A model generated the notes under the pieces. The model had not been told where the DNA came from. It was given only the letters and a program-made list of their open reading frames with translations, and did no database searches. A DNA stretch of 64,000 bases, from contig NZ_JIBE01000003.1 of the NCBI RefSeq assembly GCF_000620465.1, positions 248,001-312,000 on the forward strand, read 5' to 3'. Source of the stretch: Ralstonia sp. UNC404CL21Col. Its GTDB lineage: Bacteria > Pseudomonadota > Gammaproteobacteria > Burkholderiales > Burkholderiaceae. This document shows, one piece after another, positions 27,624 through 36,246 of the stretch. The position numbers and the translations under genes were made by a program. Numbering within the stretch: the stretch's first letter is position 1; each line of letters starts with the position of its first letter.

Positions 27624-30600
27624 TCAGAACAACGCGCCTTGGCTGTCGTCGTGTGACGCCTGTACCGGCTTGGGCAGCGCATCCAGGCCGATCCACTCCC
27701 CCTGCGCAGTCGCCACGCCCGCGTGCACGCTGCGCCCCGGATACATCGGCGCGACGGCGGCCACATAGCCGCGCAGCTGGTCCGCATAGGCGGCGCGTTC
27801 GACGGGCAGCAGGCGTAGCTTGTAGTCGACCACGAGGATGTCGTTGCCACGTTCGATCAGGCGATCGATGCGCAACAGCGCGCCGTCGGGGCCGAACAGT
27901 TCCACCTCGTTATGCGCGGCGTCGAAGTGCGCGGGGTCGAAGACATGCGCCAGCGCTTGGGCGGAAAGCATCCGGCGCACGGCATCGGCGGCGCGTGTGG
28001 CATCGGCTTGCGTAACGCCGGTCGCGCCGAACCAGCGCGTGATCGTCTCGGCGTCGGGCGCCTGTTCGGGCAAGCCCCGGCGCGTCAGGCGCTCGAGCAC
28101 CGCATGCAGCAGTTCGCCCTGCGCCACGGCGCCTTGGTCGAAGACGATATCGGCGGGCCCCTCGGCGGATGCGCCAGCCGCACCGACACGCACCGTCACC
28201 GTCAGCGGCGCGCGGAAGTCGTGGTAAGAAACAGCCTCCGCCGCGGCCGCGTTGACGGCCGAATCGGTTGCGCCATCAAGCATTGGCGCGGGTGATGCGA
28301 CGCCCGCGGTGGCGAGCAACGTGTACCAACTGGCCGTGCCATCCACGTCAGGCGCATCGCCCTCATCGACAGATTGGGCCGCCGTGGCATCACGCTTGTT
28401 GGCGACGCCGGAAACGATCAGCGCTTGCCGCGCGCGCGTCATCGCCACGTAGAGCAGATTCCAGTTCTCGCGCTCCGCAAGCTCGTTTTCCTGCTTGAAG
28501 AGGGGCTCGCGCGCCAAACCCCGCTCGGATGTCTTGCCAAACGCCGAGAAATGCGCGGGTGCCGGCGCGCCGGGCGGCCAATCGATCAAGATCCCGGCGG
28601 TGTCGACGCGCGCGTCGCTGTGGTGGCTGTCGAGCAGCACGACGAACGGCGCTTCGAGCCCCTTCGACGCATGTACGGTCAATATCTGTACAGCGTCGAG
28701 TCCTTCGCTGGCGACTTCGGCGTCGATGGCATCCGGCGCTTCCGTGTCGCCCTGCATGCCTTCGTCGGGGCTTTCGTCCTCGTCGCCCTGGCGGATGGCG
28801 CGCAGCTCCGCCATGAATTTCGGCAGGCTCGGATACCGACCGCCGTCCAGGTCGAGCGCGAGCTTCAAAAACGCATCCAGGTTGGCGAGTACCTGGTCGC
28901 GATTGGCGGCGGGCGCGCGTTCTGCGTAGCGGCGCTTGAGTTCGCCGGTGTAGACGATGTGATCCAGCAGATCGTGCACCGGCAGCGTGGGCGCCACCGC
29001 CAGCCAACGCGACAGCATGCGATGCGCGTAACGGAAAGTAGCCGATGCGTCAGCCTGGCCCGCCAACGCGGTCAGCCGCTCCCACCACGTCAGTGCGACC
29101 GCGCCTTCGCCAAACTGCGCCAGCGCGATGAGGTCGTCGTCCGAGGCGGCAAAGACCGGACTGCGCAGCACATGTGCAAGCGACAAATCGGCTTGCGGCG
29201 TCATGAGGAAATCGAGCAGCGCGCACAAATCGAGCGCTTCGAGCGTTGCGAGCAGACCGCCGCGGCGCGGACTCAGATAAGGCACACCCGCGTCGCGCAG
29301 CGCGCGTTCGTAATCGGCGAGATAGCGCTTGCGGCGGACGAGCAGCTGGAAATCGCTCCAGCGCACAGGGCGCTCGACACCGCCTTCGCGAATGCGCTCA
29401 TTCGCGTGCAACGCATGCAGGCACGCGGCCACCTGGCGGCCTTCTGCATATCGCTGCGAATCGCCGGCCTCTTCACGCGGTTCGGTGAGCGTGTCGCGGG
29501 GTGCAGCTTCGTCGGCCTGCTCGACTTCAGGCACGGGCACCAGCGGCAACAGCAGCGCTTGGCCCACAGGCGCATCCACGGCGGTGCTTTGCTCTGCGTA
29601 GATGGGATAGTCGCCGCGCGCCCGCGCCTGCAGGAATACGGCGTTGACCCACTCCAGCACGGCCGGCGCATTGCGACGCGTGCGGTTGGTGCGCAGCACG
29701 GTCGCGTTGAATTCAGCGACCAGCATTTCCCGCGCAGCATCGAACAATCGCGCATCCGCGCGGCGGAAACGGTAGATCGATTGCTTCGGATCGCCCACCA
29801 GAAACACGCTGGGCTGCGTGCCGGTGCCCGCATAGCCGGCCAGCCAGCCTTGCAGGATGCGCCACTGCATCGGGTTCGTATCCTGAAACTCGTCGAGCAG
29901 CAGATGCTTGTAGCGCGCGTCGAGCCGCACCTGAAGGTAGGCGGCGGTATCGTCTTGCTGCATCAGGCGCGCCGCTTCCCATTCGAGATCGGTGAAGTCC
30001 ATCGCCCGCGCCTGGCGCTTGTACGCCTGATAGCGATCGATGAGCGCGTCGCCCAGCGCAAACAACGCTGCGTTGACGGCGCGCACGCGGGCTTCCTGAC
30101 GGCGGGCCTGGATGGCGGTCAGCGTCTCGCAGAGCGTGGTGTGCAAGGTCACCAGCGTTTGCGCGTGCTCATCGCCGACGGCTTTGATGAGCGCCTTGGT
30201 CGGCTTGCACGCGCGCGCCTTGCCGGCCTGCGTGTGGAATGCGGCAAACAACGTCTCGAAGGCTTGCGCGCGGGCCGCCTCATCCGAGAGGTCCATTCCG
30301 CGCGCGGCGGTAACCGCAGATTCAATGGCCACCGCGCGCTTGCCCTCGGCCGCACCGCCTTGCCCGAGCCAGCCGGAGACGCGCAGCATGTCGGCGAGCA
30401 ACGCTGCATCCTGCAGCGCTTCGATCAGCGGATCGACCGTCGCATCGTCGCCGAGCAGCTCATCCAACGCATCCAGCGGACGACCGCCCGCCTGGGTCTT
30501 GTACGCCCACCAATCGCTGCGCTGATGGAACATGGCGTCGAGCAGGCGACCGGCCTGGAAATCGCCGACCAGATCGGCAAGCGTTTCATACGCGGCGCGC

Positions 30601-31145
30601 AATTCAGCGTGATCTTCGGCGAGCAAGCCGCGCCAGAAAGGCGCCCACGCTTCACGCCGCAGCCGCCCGGCGTCTTCACGCAACGACGCGCCCTGCTGCA
30701 CGCCGGACGACAACGGCGCCCCGCGCAGCAGCGAACCAAACCAGCCGTGAAACGTATCAATCGCCATGCGCGACGGCGATTCCAGCACGCGCGCATACAG
30801 CCCGCGCGCGGTTTCGATCAGCGCCGGCGCATCGCGTTCATCCACCGTGCGGGCGATGAGTTCTCGCACGACGCCTTCATCGTCGGCGCTGGCCAGCTGC
30901 GCGAGGATGTCGAGCAAACGCTGCCGCATTTCTTCGGCCGCCTTGCGCGTGAACGTGATGGCGAGAATGTCCGCCGGAGCAGCGCCTGCCAGCAGCAAAC
31001 GCAACATGCGCGTGACCAGCAGCCACGTCTTGCCGCTGCCCGCGCACGCTTCCACGACCACGGAGCGCTGCGGATCGCACGCCGCGCGCGAAAAAACCTC
31101 GGGCGAGACGGCCGCGCCGTCGCGTTCGTAAGCGTGATCGCTCAT
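27624..31145 (-). CDS. UvrD/Rep-type helicase-nuclease, AddA-like
   Basis: A 1173-residue superfamily 1 helicase fused to a RecB-family nuclease. Walker A EACAGSGKT (about 32-40), motif Ia ITFTRKAAEEMRQRL, motif II LLLDEFQDTNPMQWR, motif III VGDPKQSIYRFRRA and motif VI VAMTRARQALIVSG are intact. Near the C-terminus RIDRL...VVDYK...QLRGY forms a complete PD-(D/E)XK nuclease site. This is AddA-type architecture: DNA end resection feeding RecA. Its ATG overlaps the upstream AddB-like stop as ATGA, so the two are coupled and should form one complex. It replaces RecBCD in many betaproteobacteria. The upstream extension to 31226 is rejected because it overlaps the partner. Confidence 0.93.
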   Translation of the reverse strand: MSDHAYERDGAAVSPEVFSRAACDPQRSVVVEACAGSGKTWLLVTRMLRLLLAGAAPADILAITFTRKAAEEMRQRLLDILAQLASADDEGVVRELIARTVDERDAPALIETARGLYARVLESPSRMAIDTFHGWFGSLLRGAPLSSGVQQGASLREDAGRLRREAWAPFWRGLLAEDHAELRAAYETLADLVGDFQAGRLLDAMFHQRSDWWAYKTQAGGRPLDALDELLGDDATVDPLIEALQDAALLADMLRVSGWLGQGGAAEGKRAVAIESAVTAARGMDLSDEAARAQAFETLFAAFHTQAGKARACKPTKALIKAVGDEHAQTLVTLHTTLCETLTAIQARRQEARVRAVNAALFALGDALIDRYQAYKRQARAMDFTDLEWEAARLMQQDDTAAYLQVRLDARYKHLLLDEFQDTNPMQWRILQGWLAGYAGTGTQPSVFLVGDPKQSIYRFRRADARLFDAAREMLVAEFNATVLRTNRTRRNAPAVLEWVNAVFLQARARGDYPIYAEQSTAVDAPVGQALLLPLVPVPEVEQADEAAPRDTLTEPREEAGDSQRYAEGRQVAACLHALHANERIREGGVERPVRWSDFQLLVRRKRYLADYERALRDAGVPYLSPRRGGLLATLEALDLCALLDFLMTPQADLSLAHVLRSPVFAASDDDLIALAQFGEGAVALTWWERLTALAGQADASATFRYAHRMLSRWLAVAPTLPVHDLLDHIVYTGELKRRYAERAPAANRDQVLANLDAFLKLALDLDGGRYPSLPKFMAELRAIRQGDEDESPDEGMQGDTEAPDAIDAEVASEGLDAVQILTVHASKGLEAPFVVLLDSHHSDARVDTAGILIDWPPGAPAPAHFSAFGKTSERGLAREPLFKQENELAERENWNLLYVAMTRARQALIVSGVANKRDATAAQSVDEGDAPDVDGTASWYTLLATAGVASPAPMLDGATDSAVNAAAAEAVSYHDFRAPLTVTVRVGAAGASAEGPADIVFDQGAVAQGELLHAVLERLTRRGLPEQAPDAETITRWFGATGVTQADATRAADAVRRMLSAQALAHVFDPAHFDAAHNEVELFGPDGALLRIDRLIERGNDILVVDYKLRLLPVERAAYADQLRGYVAAVAPMYPGRSVHAGVATAQGEWIGLDALPKPVQASHDDSQGALF

Positions 31146-33985
31146 GCCGCGTCCTCCGGTTCGCGGGGCGCGCCGTCGGTCCAATACCCCTTGCGGCACA
31201 GGCCACGCGCCGCGCAATAGCGGCACGCCGATTCATCGCCGAAAGCCGGCAGCGGCGCACCGGCGGCGAGGGCCGTCATGTCCTTTTGCATCTGTTCGAT
31301 CAACCACTCGACGACTTGCGTGAAGTCGGGCAATGCAACATCGCGCTTGTCCCCGCGCGCCTCGCCGTCCAGCGAAACCCAGCCGCCGGAGTCCGCACGC
31401 GCGTCGAGCACGCCGTAAAACGGCAGCTGGCAATCCTCAAACGGCGTCTTGGCGCGACGCACGAGCACCATTTGCGATTGCGTCTTGTAATCGAGCACCG
31501 CCACGCCGTGTTCGTCGTGCACGTCGATGCGGTCGATACGGCCGCGCAGGCGCAGCGGGCGTTCGTCCGGCAACGTGATGGACGTATCGACATCGACCTC
31601 ACCGGCTTCAAAGCGCCAGCCATCGGCCTCGCGCGCGGCCTGCCACGCCAGGTACGACGGCATCACGCCAAGCCAGCGCCGATAGAAGCGCAGCGCGTTG
31701 CCATCCTCGGCCAGGAGCGGGCTGAACTGCTCGTCGCTGATGGCCTGCAGCAGTGCCTGGCGATCCGCCGGATCGTGCATCGGCGCTTCCAGCAACTGCC
31801 GGTGAAAGCGATGCAGGATCGCGTGCAAAATCTCGCCGATGTCGCGTTTCTCCAGCTCGTCGGACACCTCTTCCAACTCGCCCAGGCGCAGCATGCGGCC
31901 GACGAAAAACTGGTAAGGACAGCGGCGCAGGCTGTTGTAAGCAGCCGCACTCAGCGTGGACGGCACCAGCGTCGGAGCGGCGGGCGCCGGCATGTCGGTC
32001 GGCTGGCTGGTGGTCTGCAGGCTGGGCAACGTGACGGACGTATCGATACGCACGCCGCTCACCGCCAACCGGCGTTGCAGACGTTCGAGCCAGCCGGAAA
32101 GGCGATGCGGCTCGCCGCGTCCGCCGTGGCGTTGCCAGGACAACACCACCTCGGGCTGATTGAGCAGCACTTCCGCCAAGTCCCGCGCCTGCTGCGCAAA
32201 GCGCTGGGCGCGGTCGGGCAAACCCAATTCACGGCGCACGTCGTTGGAGAAAAACAGCCATTCCGGCTGTGCGGACGGCAGCTGCGCATCATCGCAGCCG
32301 ACCACCACCACGCCATCAAAGCGCCGCATGCGCGCGCCATTCAGCGGCAGGATGACAACGCGCCGGTCCGCGGGCGGTGAAGGCTCACTGAAGACCGCAG
32401 ATTCGAGCAGCATCGACAGCAACGCCCGCCACTCGGTGAGCGAGAACCGCGCGCCCGCATCGGTGCTGCCGTGTATCGATGTGCGCAGACGGTCAATCCA
32501 ATCCAGCAACTGACGACCTGCATCGTCGTTCTGCAAGCCGGTGCGCATATGCAGGCGATCGAGCGTCCCTGCCAGCAGCGTTACCCACGCGTCAAGCGTC
32601 GCGCTGCCTGCCCGGCGCCACAACGCCGCTTCGTCGGCCAACACGCCGACGCGATCGGCCAGGCGGCTGACCTTTGCTTCGCCATCGGCTTTATTGGCGG
32701 AGCGGTCGGCCACCAGTCGGCGCAACCGTCCCCAACCGCCCGAAACGTTGTGCCGGCGCACCCGGCGCTCCAGCTCTGCGACCCATGCGGGCGTGGCAGT
32801 GCCGGCATCGGCGTCACGCAAACAGAAAGGGCTTTTGACGAGATCCAGCAGCGCCGCGGTATCGCCGTCGCCCTGCACCACGTCGACCCAGCGCATGAGC
32901 GCTGCGGCGGCGCGCGTCGTCGAAAGCTTCCAGCCGGTCTCATCCCGCACCGGCACGTTCACGCGCGCCAGCAACGCGCGAACGCGCCGCGCCACGATGC
33001 GATCCTGCGCCACCAACGCCAACGAGCGGCGCCCGGTGTTCAGCCAATCGACCAGCGTATGCGCGGCAAAGGCCGCTTCGTCCTCAAAGCGCGCGGCGCC
33101 GGCTATGCGCAGGATTGGCGCCGGCATCTGCGCATCGGCGCCATCGTCCTCAGCCTGTGCGGCCGTCGCACATTCGGGCCAGGCGTGCAGCAGCAAGTCG
33201 CGGAAATCCGCATGCGTGGAAGGCGCCGCGGATGTGCCGGTCTCGGGCGCATTCCAGTCGTAGCCGATGCTCAGCACCGGCACGCGCTCGGCGGCGCGCT
33301 GCAGGAAATCGAGGTCGACCGCCTCGGCGTCCGTCGGACTCATCCAGACGACAGGGCCGTGCAGTTCGTCAAGCAGACGCCGCATGGCGCGCAGGCGCAT
33401 TGGAATCGGGTCCGTCGCGCCTGACAGCAAGCGCCAGAACGTCAGCACAATGCGCGATTCGGTACCAAGAAAGCGTTCAGACAATTGTGCGTAGGTGCGC
33501 TCCAACGCTTCGGCCAACGCCGACTCCAGCTCGTCGGGCCGCCCATCTGCGCCGCTATGCGCCGCATCCAGCGTCAGCCAGCGCTGCGACAGTTCATCCG
33601 ACACCGTCACGAGCACCTGCGCGACGCCCCAGAGTGCGGCATCGTCCTGCGCGCCGAGCGCTTCACGCAGCCAAGCCTGCGTCTTGAGGGCCTGCTGCAC
33701 CGCAAGCAATCGGGACAGCGGCGTGCGCGCGGCGGGCAAACCTGCTTCCGGCGGCAAATCGAGCAGCCAGTGCCCCAGGGTCAGAATGCGCGGCAGCAAA
33801 CGCGGCGTGCCGGTCGCCTGCGCGCTGGCATGCAGGGCACTGCGCACGCCCGGTATCTGCGCGGCGGTCGGCACGACGATCGTAGCGCTGCCGGCGGCTT
33901 GCGCATGCGCATCCAGAAAGCGCCATGCAGCGTCGGCGGCACGGGAAAGGAATGCTGGGCCAGGCGCGAAGGCAAGCGTCTGCAT
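31142..33985 (-). CDS. AddB-like exonuclease subunit (probable DNA repair protein, PD-(D/E)XK)
   Basis: A 947-residue partner of the AddA-like helicase. The N-terminal helicase-like part has no Walker A (the corresponding segment reads IVVPTAAQIPG), so it should not hydrolyse ATP. The C-terminus carries a RecB-family nuclease site (RGRIDRIDVHD...AVLDYKTQ...QLPFYG) and four cysteines (RRCPYQFF plus CRYCAARGLCRKGYW) placed like the iron-sulfur staple of AddB. This fits the betaproteobacterial 'probable DNA repair protein' family, an AddB analogue. ATG 33985 (MQTLAFAPG) is chosen; the frame upstream to 34051 adds 22 residues without support. Confidence 0.88.
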   Translation of the reverse strand: MQTLAFAPGPAFLSRAADAAWRFLDAHAQAAGSATIVVPTAAQIPGVRSALHASAQATGTPRLLPRILTLGHWLLDLPPEAGLPAARTPLSRLLAVQQALKTQAWLREALGAQDDAALWGVAQVLVTVSDELSQRWLTLDAAHSGADGRPDELESALAEALERTYAQLSERFLGTESRIVLTFWRLLSGATDPIPMRLRAMRRLLDELHGPVVWMSPTDAEAVDLDFLQRAAERVPVLSIGYDWNAPETGTSAAPSTHADFRDLLLHAWPECATAAQAEDDGADAQMPAPILRIAGAARFEDEAAFAAHTLVDWLNTGRRSLALVAQDRIVARRVRALLARVNVPVRDETGWKLSTTRAAAALMRWVDVVQGDGDTAALLDLVKSPFCLRDADAGTATPAWVAELERRVRRHNVSGGWGRLRRLVADRSANKADGEAKVSRLADRVGVLADEAALWRRAGSATLDAWVTLLAGTLDRLHMRTGLQNDDAGRQLLDWIDRLRTSIHGSTDAGARFSLTEWRALLSMLLESAVFSEPSPPADRRVVILPLNGARMRRFDGVVVVGCDDAQLPSAQPEWLFFSNDVRRELGLPDRAQRFAQQARDLAEVLLNQPEVVLSWQRHGGRGEPHRLSGWLERLQRRLAVSGVRIDTSVTLPSLQTTSQPTDMPAPAAPTLVPSTLSAAAYNSLRRCPYQFFVGRMLRLGELEEVSDELEKRDIGEILHAILHRFHRQLLEAPMHDPADRQALLQAISDEQFSPLLAEDGNALRFYRRWLGVMPSYLAWQAAREADGWRFEAGEVDVDTSITLPDERPLRLRGRIDRIDVHDEHGVAVLDYKTQSQMVLVRRAKTPFEDCQLPFYGVLDARADSGGWVSLDGEARGDKRDVALPDFTQVVEWLIEQMQKDMTALAAGAPLPAFGDESACRYCAARGLCRKGYWTDGAPREPEDAA

Positions 33986-34063
33986 GCGTGGAATATGGCG
34001 ATATACCGGGAAGCGAAGACCTGCAGCTATCGGTGCGATAGCCACAATCAACGGTCAAATCGG

Positions 34064-34091
34064 TTGAAAACGGGGGCCTCGGTACTATATC
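34064..34091 (+). promoter_or_regulatory. Candidate sigma-70 promoter of trxA
   Basis: TTGAAA (34064-34069) and TATATC (34086-34091) with 16-bp spacing, 111 bp before the trxA start. Confidence 0.55.
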
Positions 34092-34201
34092 AGCAGCACC
34101 CGCGCCGACAGTGGTCCCAATACACGCCGGTTCGTGTAATCGTGTAATGTATGGGTTCGGCGCACGTCGCCAGCTTTTACGAAATAACAGAGGTTCCCGC
34201 C

Positions 34202-34528
34202 ATGAGCGAACAGATCAAGTATGTGAGCGACGCGTCCTTCGAGGCAGACGTGCTCAAGTCCGACAAACCCGTGCTGGTCGATTTCTGGGCCGAATGGTGC
34301 GGTCCCTGCAAGATGATCGCCCCGATCCTGGACGAAGTTTCCAAGGACTACGGCGAGAAAGTGCAGATCGCCAAGATCAACGTCGATGAGAACCAGGGCG
34401 TGCCGGCCAAGTTTGGCATTCGCGGCATCCCGACGCTGATTCTGTTCAAGAATGGCGCTGTGGCCGCCCAGAAGGTCGGCGCGCTGTCCAAGTCGCAACT
34501 GACCGCATTCCTGGACAGCCACCTGTAA
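34202..34528 (+). CDS. trxA: Thioredoxin 1
   Basis: A 108-residue thioredoxin, the general cytoplasmic disulfide reductant. The active site WCGPC has Cys33 and Cys36, and the cis-proline loop GIRGIPTL and the C-terminal [14 protein letters not shown] are standard. ATG 34202 gives the family length; the open frame from 34151 only adds a leader reading. It precedes rho, the same trxA-rho order as in E. coli. Confidence 0.98.
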   Translation: MSEQIKYVSDASFEADVLKSDKPVLVDFWAEWCGPCKMIAPILDEVSKDYGEKVQIAKINVDENQGVPAKFGIRGIPTLILFKNGAVAAQKVGALSKSQLTAFLDSHL

Positions 34529-34571
34529 GCCGTTTTCGGCTGCGGGCAACCCTTCGCGTTGCCCCCCACAC

Positions 34572-34607
34572 ACGCTGGCGCACTTCCGCCTGGAAGCTCG
34601 CCAGCGT
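34572..34607 (+). repeat. Large inverted repeat between trxA and rho
   Basis: ACGCTGGCG (34572-34580) and CGCCAGCGT (34599-34607) pair over nine bases, and after two mismatches CTTCC pairs with GGAAG inside. No T-run follows, so it is not a standard terminator. It lies just upstream of the rho -10 box and could be an operator, a processing site or a 3' stabiliser for trxA. Confidence 0.6.
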
Positions 34608-34609
34608 TG

Positions 34610-34618
34610 TGCTAAGAT
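34610..34618 (+). promoter_or_regulatory. Candidate extended -10 promoter of rho
   Basis: TGCTAAGAT is an extended -10 box; transcription should start near 34625, giving a leader of about 90 nt before rho. Confidence 0.5.
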
Positions 34619-34635
34619 GGCAGCCAATCTGTTTC

Positions 34636-34716
34636 CCCGAGCGTTCGCTCGACCTTTCCCCCCTCCCCCGTTTCTCGTTTCGCCGCCCGTTCGGGCCCTT
34701 CCCTCATCTTTCGTCT
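34636..34716 (+). promoter_or_regulatory. Pyrimidine-rich rho leader, candidate rut site
   Basis: The 81 bases before the rho ATG are strongly C/T-rich and poor in A and G (for example CCTTTCCCCCCTCCCCCG), the composition Rho itself binds. Rho is autoregulated by attenuation in E. coli, so the same is likely here. No Shine-Dalgarno is present. Confidence 0.5.
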
Positions 34717-35979
34717 ATGCATCTGACAGAACTGAAATCCTTGCACGTGTCCCAATTGCTGGAAATGGCGGGGCAGCTGGAGATCGATAACGCGCAGCGC
34801 ATGCGCAAACAGGAATTGATGTTTGCCATCCTGAAAAAGAAGGCGAAACAGGGCGAAACGATTTTCGGTGATGGCACGCTTGAAGTGCTGCCGGACGGCT
34901 TCGGTTTTCTGCGCTCGCCCGAGACTTCGTATCTGGCCAGCACCGACGATATCTACATCAGCCCGTCGCAAATCCGCCGATTCAATCTGCACACCGGTGA
35001 CACGATCGAAGGCGAAGTCCGCACGCCCAAGGACGGCGAACGCTACTTCGCGCTGGTGAAGGTCGACAAGGTCAACGCGCAGCCTCCTGAGGCGGTCAAG
35101 AACCGCATCATGTTCGAGAACCTGACGCCGCTGCACCCGAACAAGCCGCTCACGCTCGAACGCGACATCAAGGCCGAAGAGAACATCACCGGTCGCATCA
35201 TCGACATGATTGCCCCGATCGGCCGCGGCCAGCGCGCGCTGCTGGTGGCAAGCCCGAAGTCGGGCAAGACCGTGATGCTGCAGCACATTGCGCACGCCAT
35301 CGCGACGAACCATCCGGAAGCCGAGCTGTTCGTGCTGCTGATCGACGAGCGCCCGGAAGAAGTGACCGAAATGCAGCGGACCGTGCGCGGCGAAGTGGTG
35401 GCATCGACGTTCGATGAGCCTGCCGTGCGTCACGTGCAAGTGGCTGAAATGGTCATCGAAAAAGCCAAGCGCCTGGTCGAGCTGAAGAAAGACGTGGTGA
35501 TCGTGCTGGACTCGATCACGCGTCTGGCCCGCGCCTACAACACCGTGGTGCCGACCTCGGGCAAGGTGCTGACCGGCGGTGTCGACGCCAACGCGCTGCA
35601 GCGCCCGAAGCGTTTCTTCGGTGCCGCACGTAACCTGGAAGAAGGCGGCTCCCTCACCATCATCGGCACGGCGCTGATCGAAACCGGCAGCCGCATGGAC
35701 GACGTGATCTACGAAGAATTCAAGGGCACCGGCAACATGGAAGTGCACCTGGAACGCCGCCTTGCCGAGAAGCGCGTCTACCCGGCCATCAACCTGAACA
35801 AGTCGGGCACGCGCCGCGAAGAGCTGCTGATCAAGCCGGACATCCTGCAGAAGGTGTGGATTCTGCGTAAGTTCATCCACGACATGGATGAAGTCGAGGC
35901 GATGGAATTCCTGCTCGACAAACTCAAGACGACGAAGAACAACGCCGAGTTCTTCGACATGATGCGACGCGGCGGCTAA
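34717..35979 (+). CDS. rho: Transcription termination factor Rho
   Basis: The hexameric RNA-dependent ATPase that ends transcription, 420 residues. In order: N-terminal helical domain ([17 protein letters not shown]), the cold-shock-like primary RNA-binding domain ([19 protein letters not shown]), Walker A SPKSGKT (about 180), Walker [11 protein letters not shown]-loop, and the R-loop region. It starts MHLTELK like E. coli MNLTELK, so ATG 34717 is secure though without a Shine-Dalgarno; the frame upstream (34609) reads the C-rich leader. It follows trxA and ends at a strong terminator. Confidence 0.98.
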   Translation: MHLTELKSLHVSQLLEMAGQLEIDNAQRMRKQELMFAILKKKAKQGETIFGDGTLEVLPDGFGFLRSPETSYLASTDDIYISPSQIRRFNLHTGDTIEGEVRTPKDGERYFALVKVDKVNAQPPEAVKNRIMFENLTPLHPNKPLTLERDIKAEENITGRIIDMIAPIGRGQRALLVASPKSGKTVMLQHIAHAIATNHPEAELFVLLIDERPEEVTEMQRTVRGEVVASTFDEPAVRHVQVAEMVIEKAKRLVELKKDVVIVLDSITRLARAYNTVVPTSGKVLTGGVDANALQRPKRFFGAARNLEEGGSLTIIGTALIETGSRMDDVIYEEFKGTGNMEVHLERRLAEKRVYPAINLNKSGTRREELLIKPDILQKVWILRKFIHDMDEVEAMEFLLDKLKTTKNNAEFFDMMRRGG

Positions 35980-35997
35980 GTCTCCTGCCTGCATAGC

Positions 35998-36028
35998 GAA
36001 AAGCGCACCCGTTGTGGTGCGCTTTTTT
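35998..36028 (+). terminator. Intrinsic terminator of rho
   Basis: AGCGCACC (36002-36009) pairs with GGTGCGCT (36016-36023) around CGTTGT, followed by a run of six T. Confidence 0.92.
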
Positions 36029-36246
36029 ATTGCCCGGTCAACCGCCCGTTTTCCCAGCGGATTTTCTCGTCAAAGTTGTGAAATTCGCTAGTTCATTTGC
36101 ATTACAGGTGCCGGGCGCAAGCGTTTGCCACCATCGTCCTTAAACGTCATCGCAAAACAGAAACCCGGCAACCATACTGCAAGCCTGCCCTGGCTGAGCC
36201 GCCTCGGCAAAGAAGGAACCACACCAAAAATCGAACGGGGGAAACC

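Noticed and set aside
28374-31220. 948-codon open frame on the plus strand opposite the AddA-like gene
   Set aside because: It mirrors the helicase gene exactly. High GC with strong third-position bias keeps antisense frames open, and the translated product is Arg/His/Gln-rich with no domain.
34612-35994. 460-codon minus-strand frame opposite rho
   Set aside because: Antisense shadow of rho, rich in His, Asp and Arg, with no start signal.
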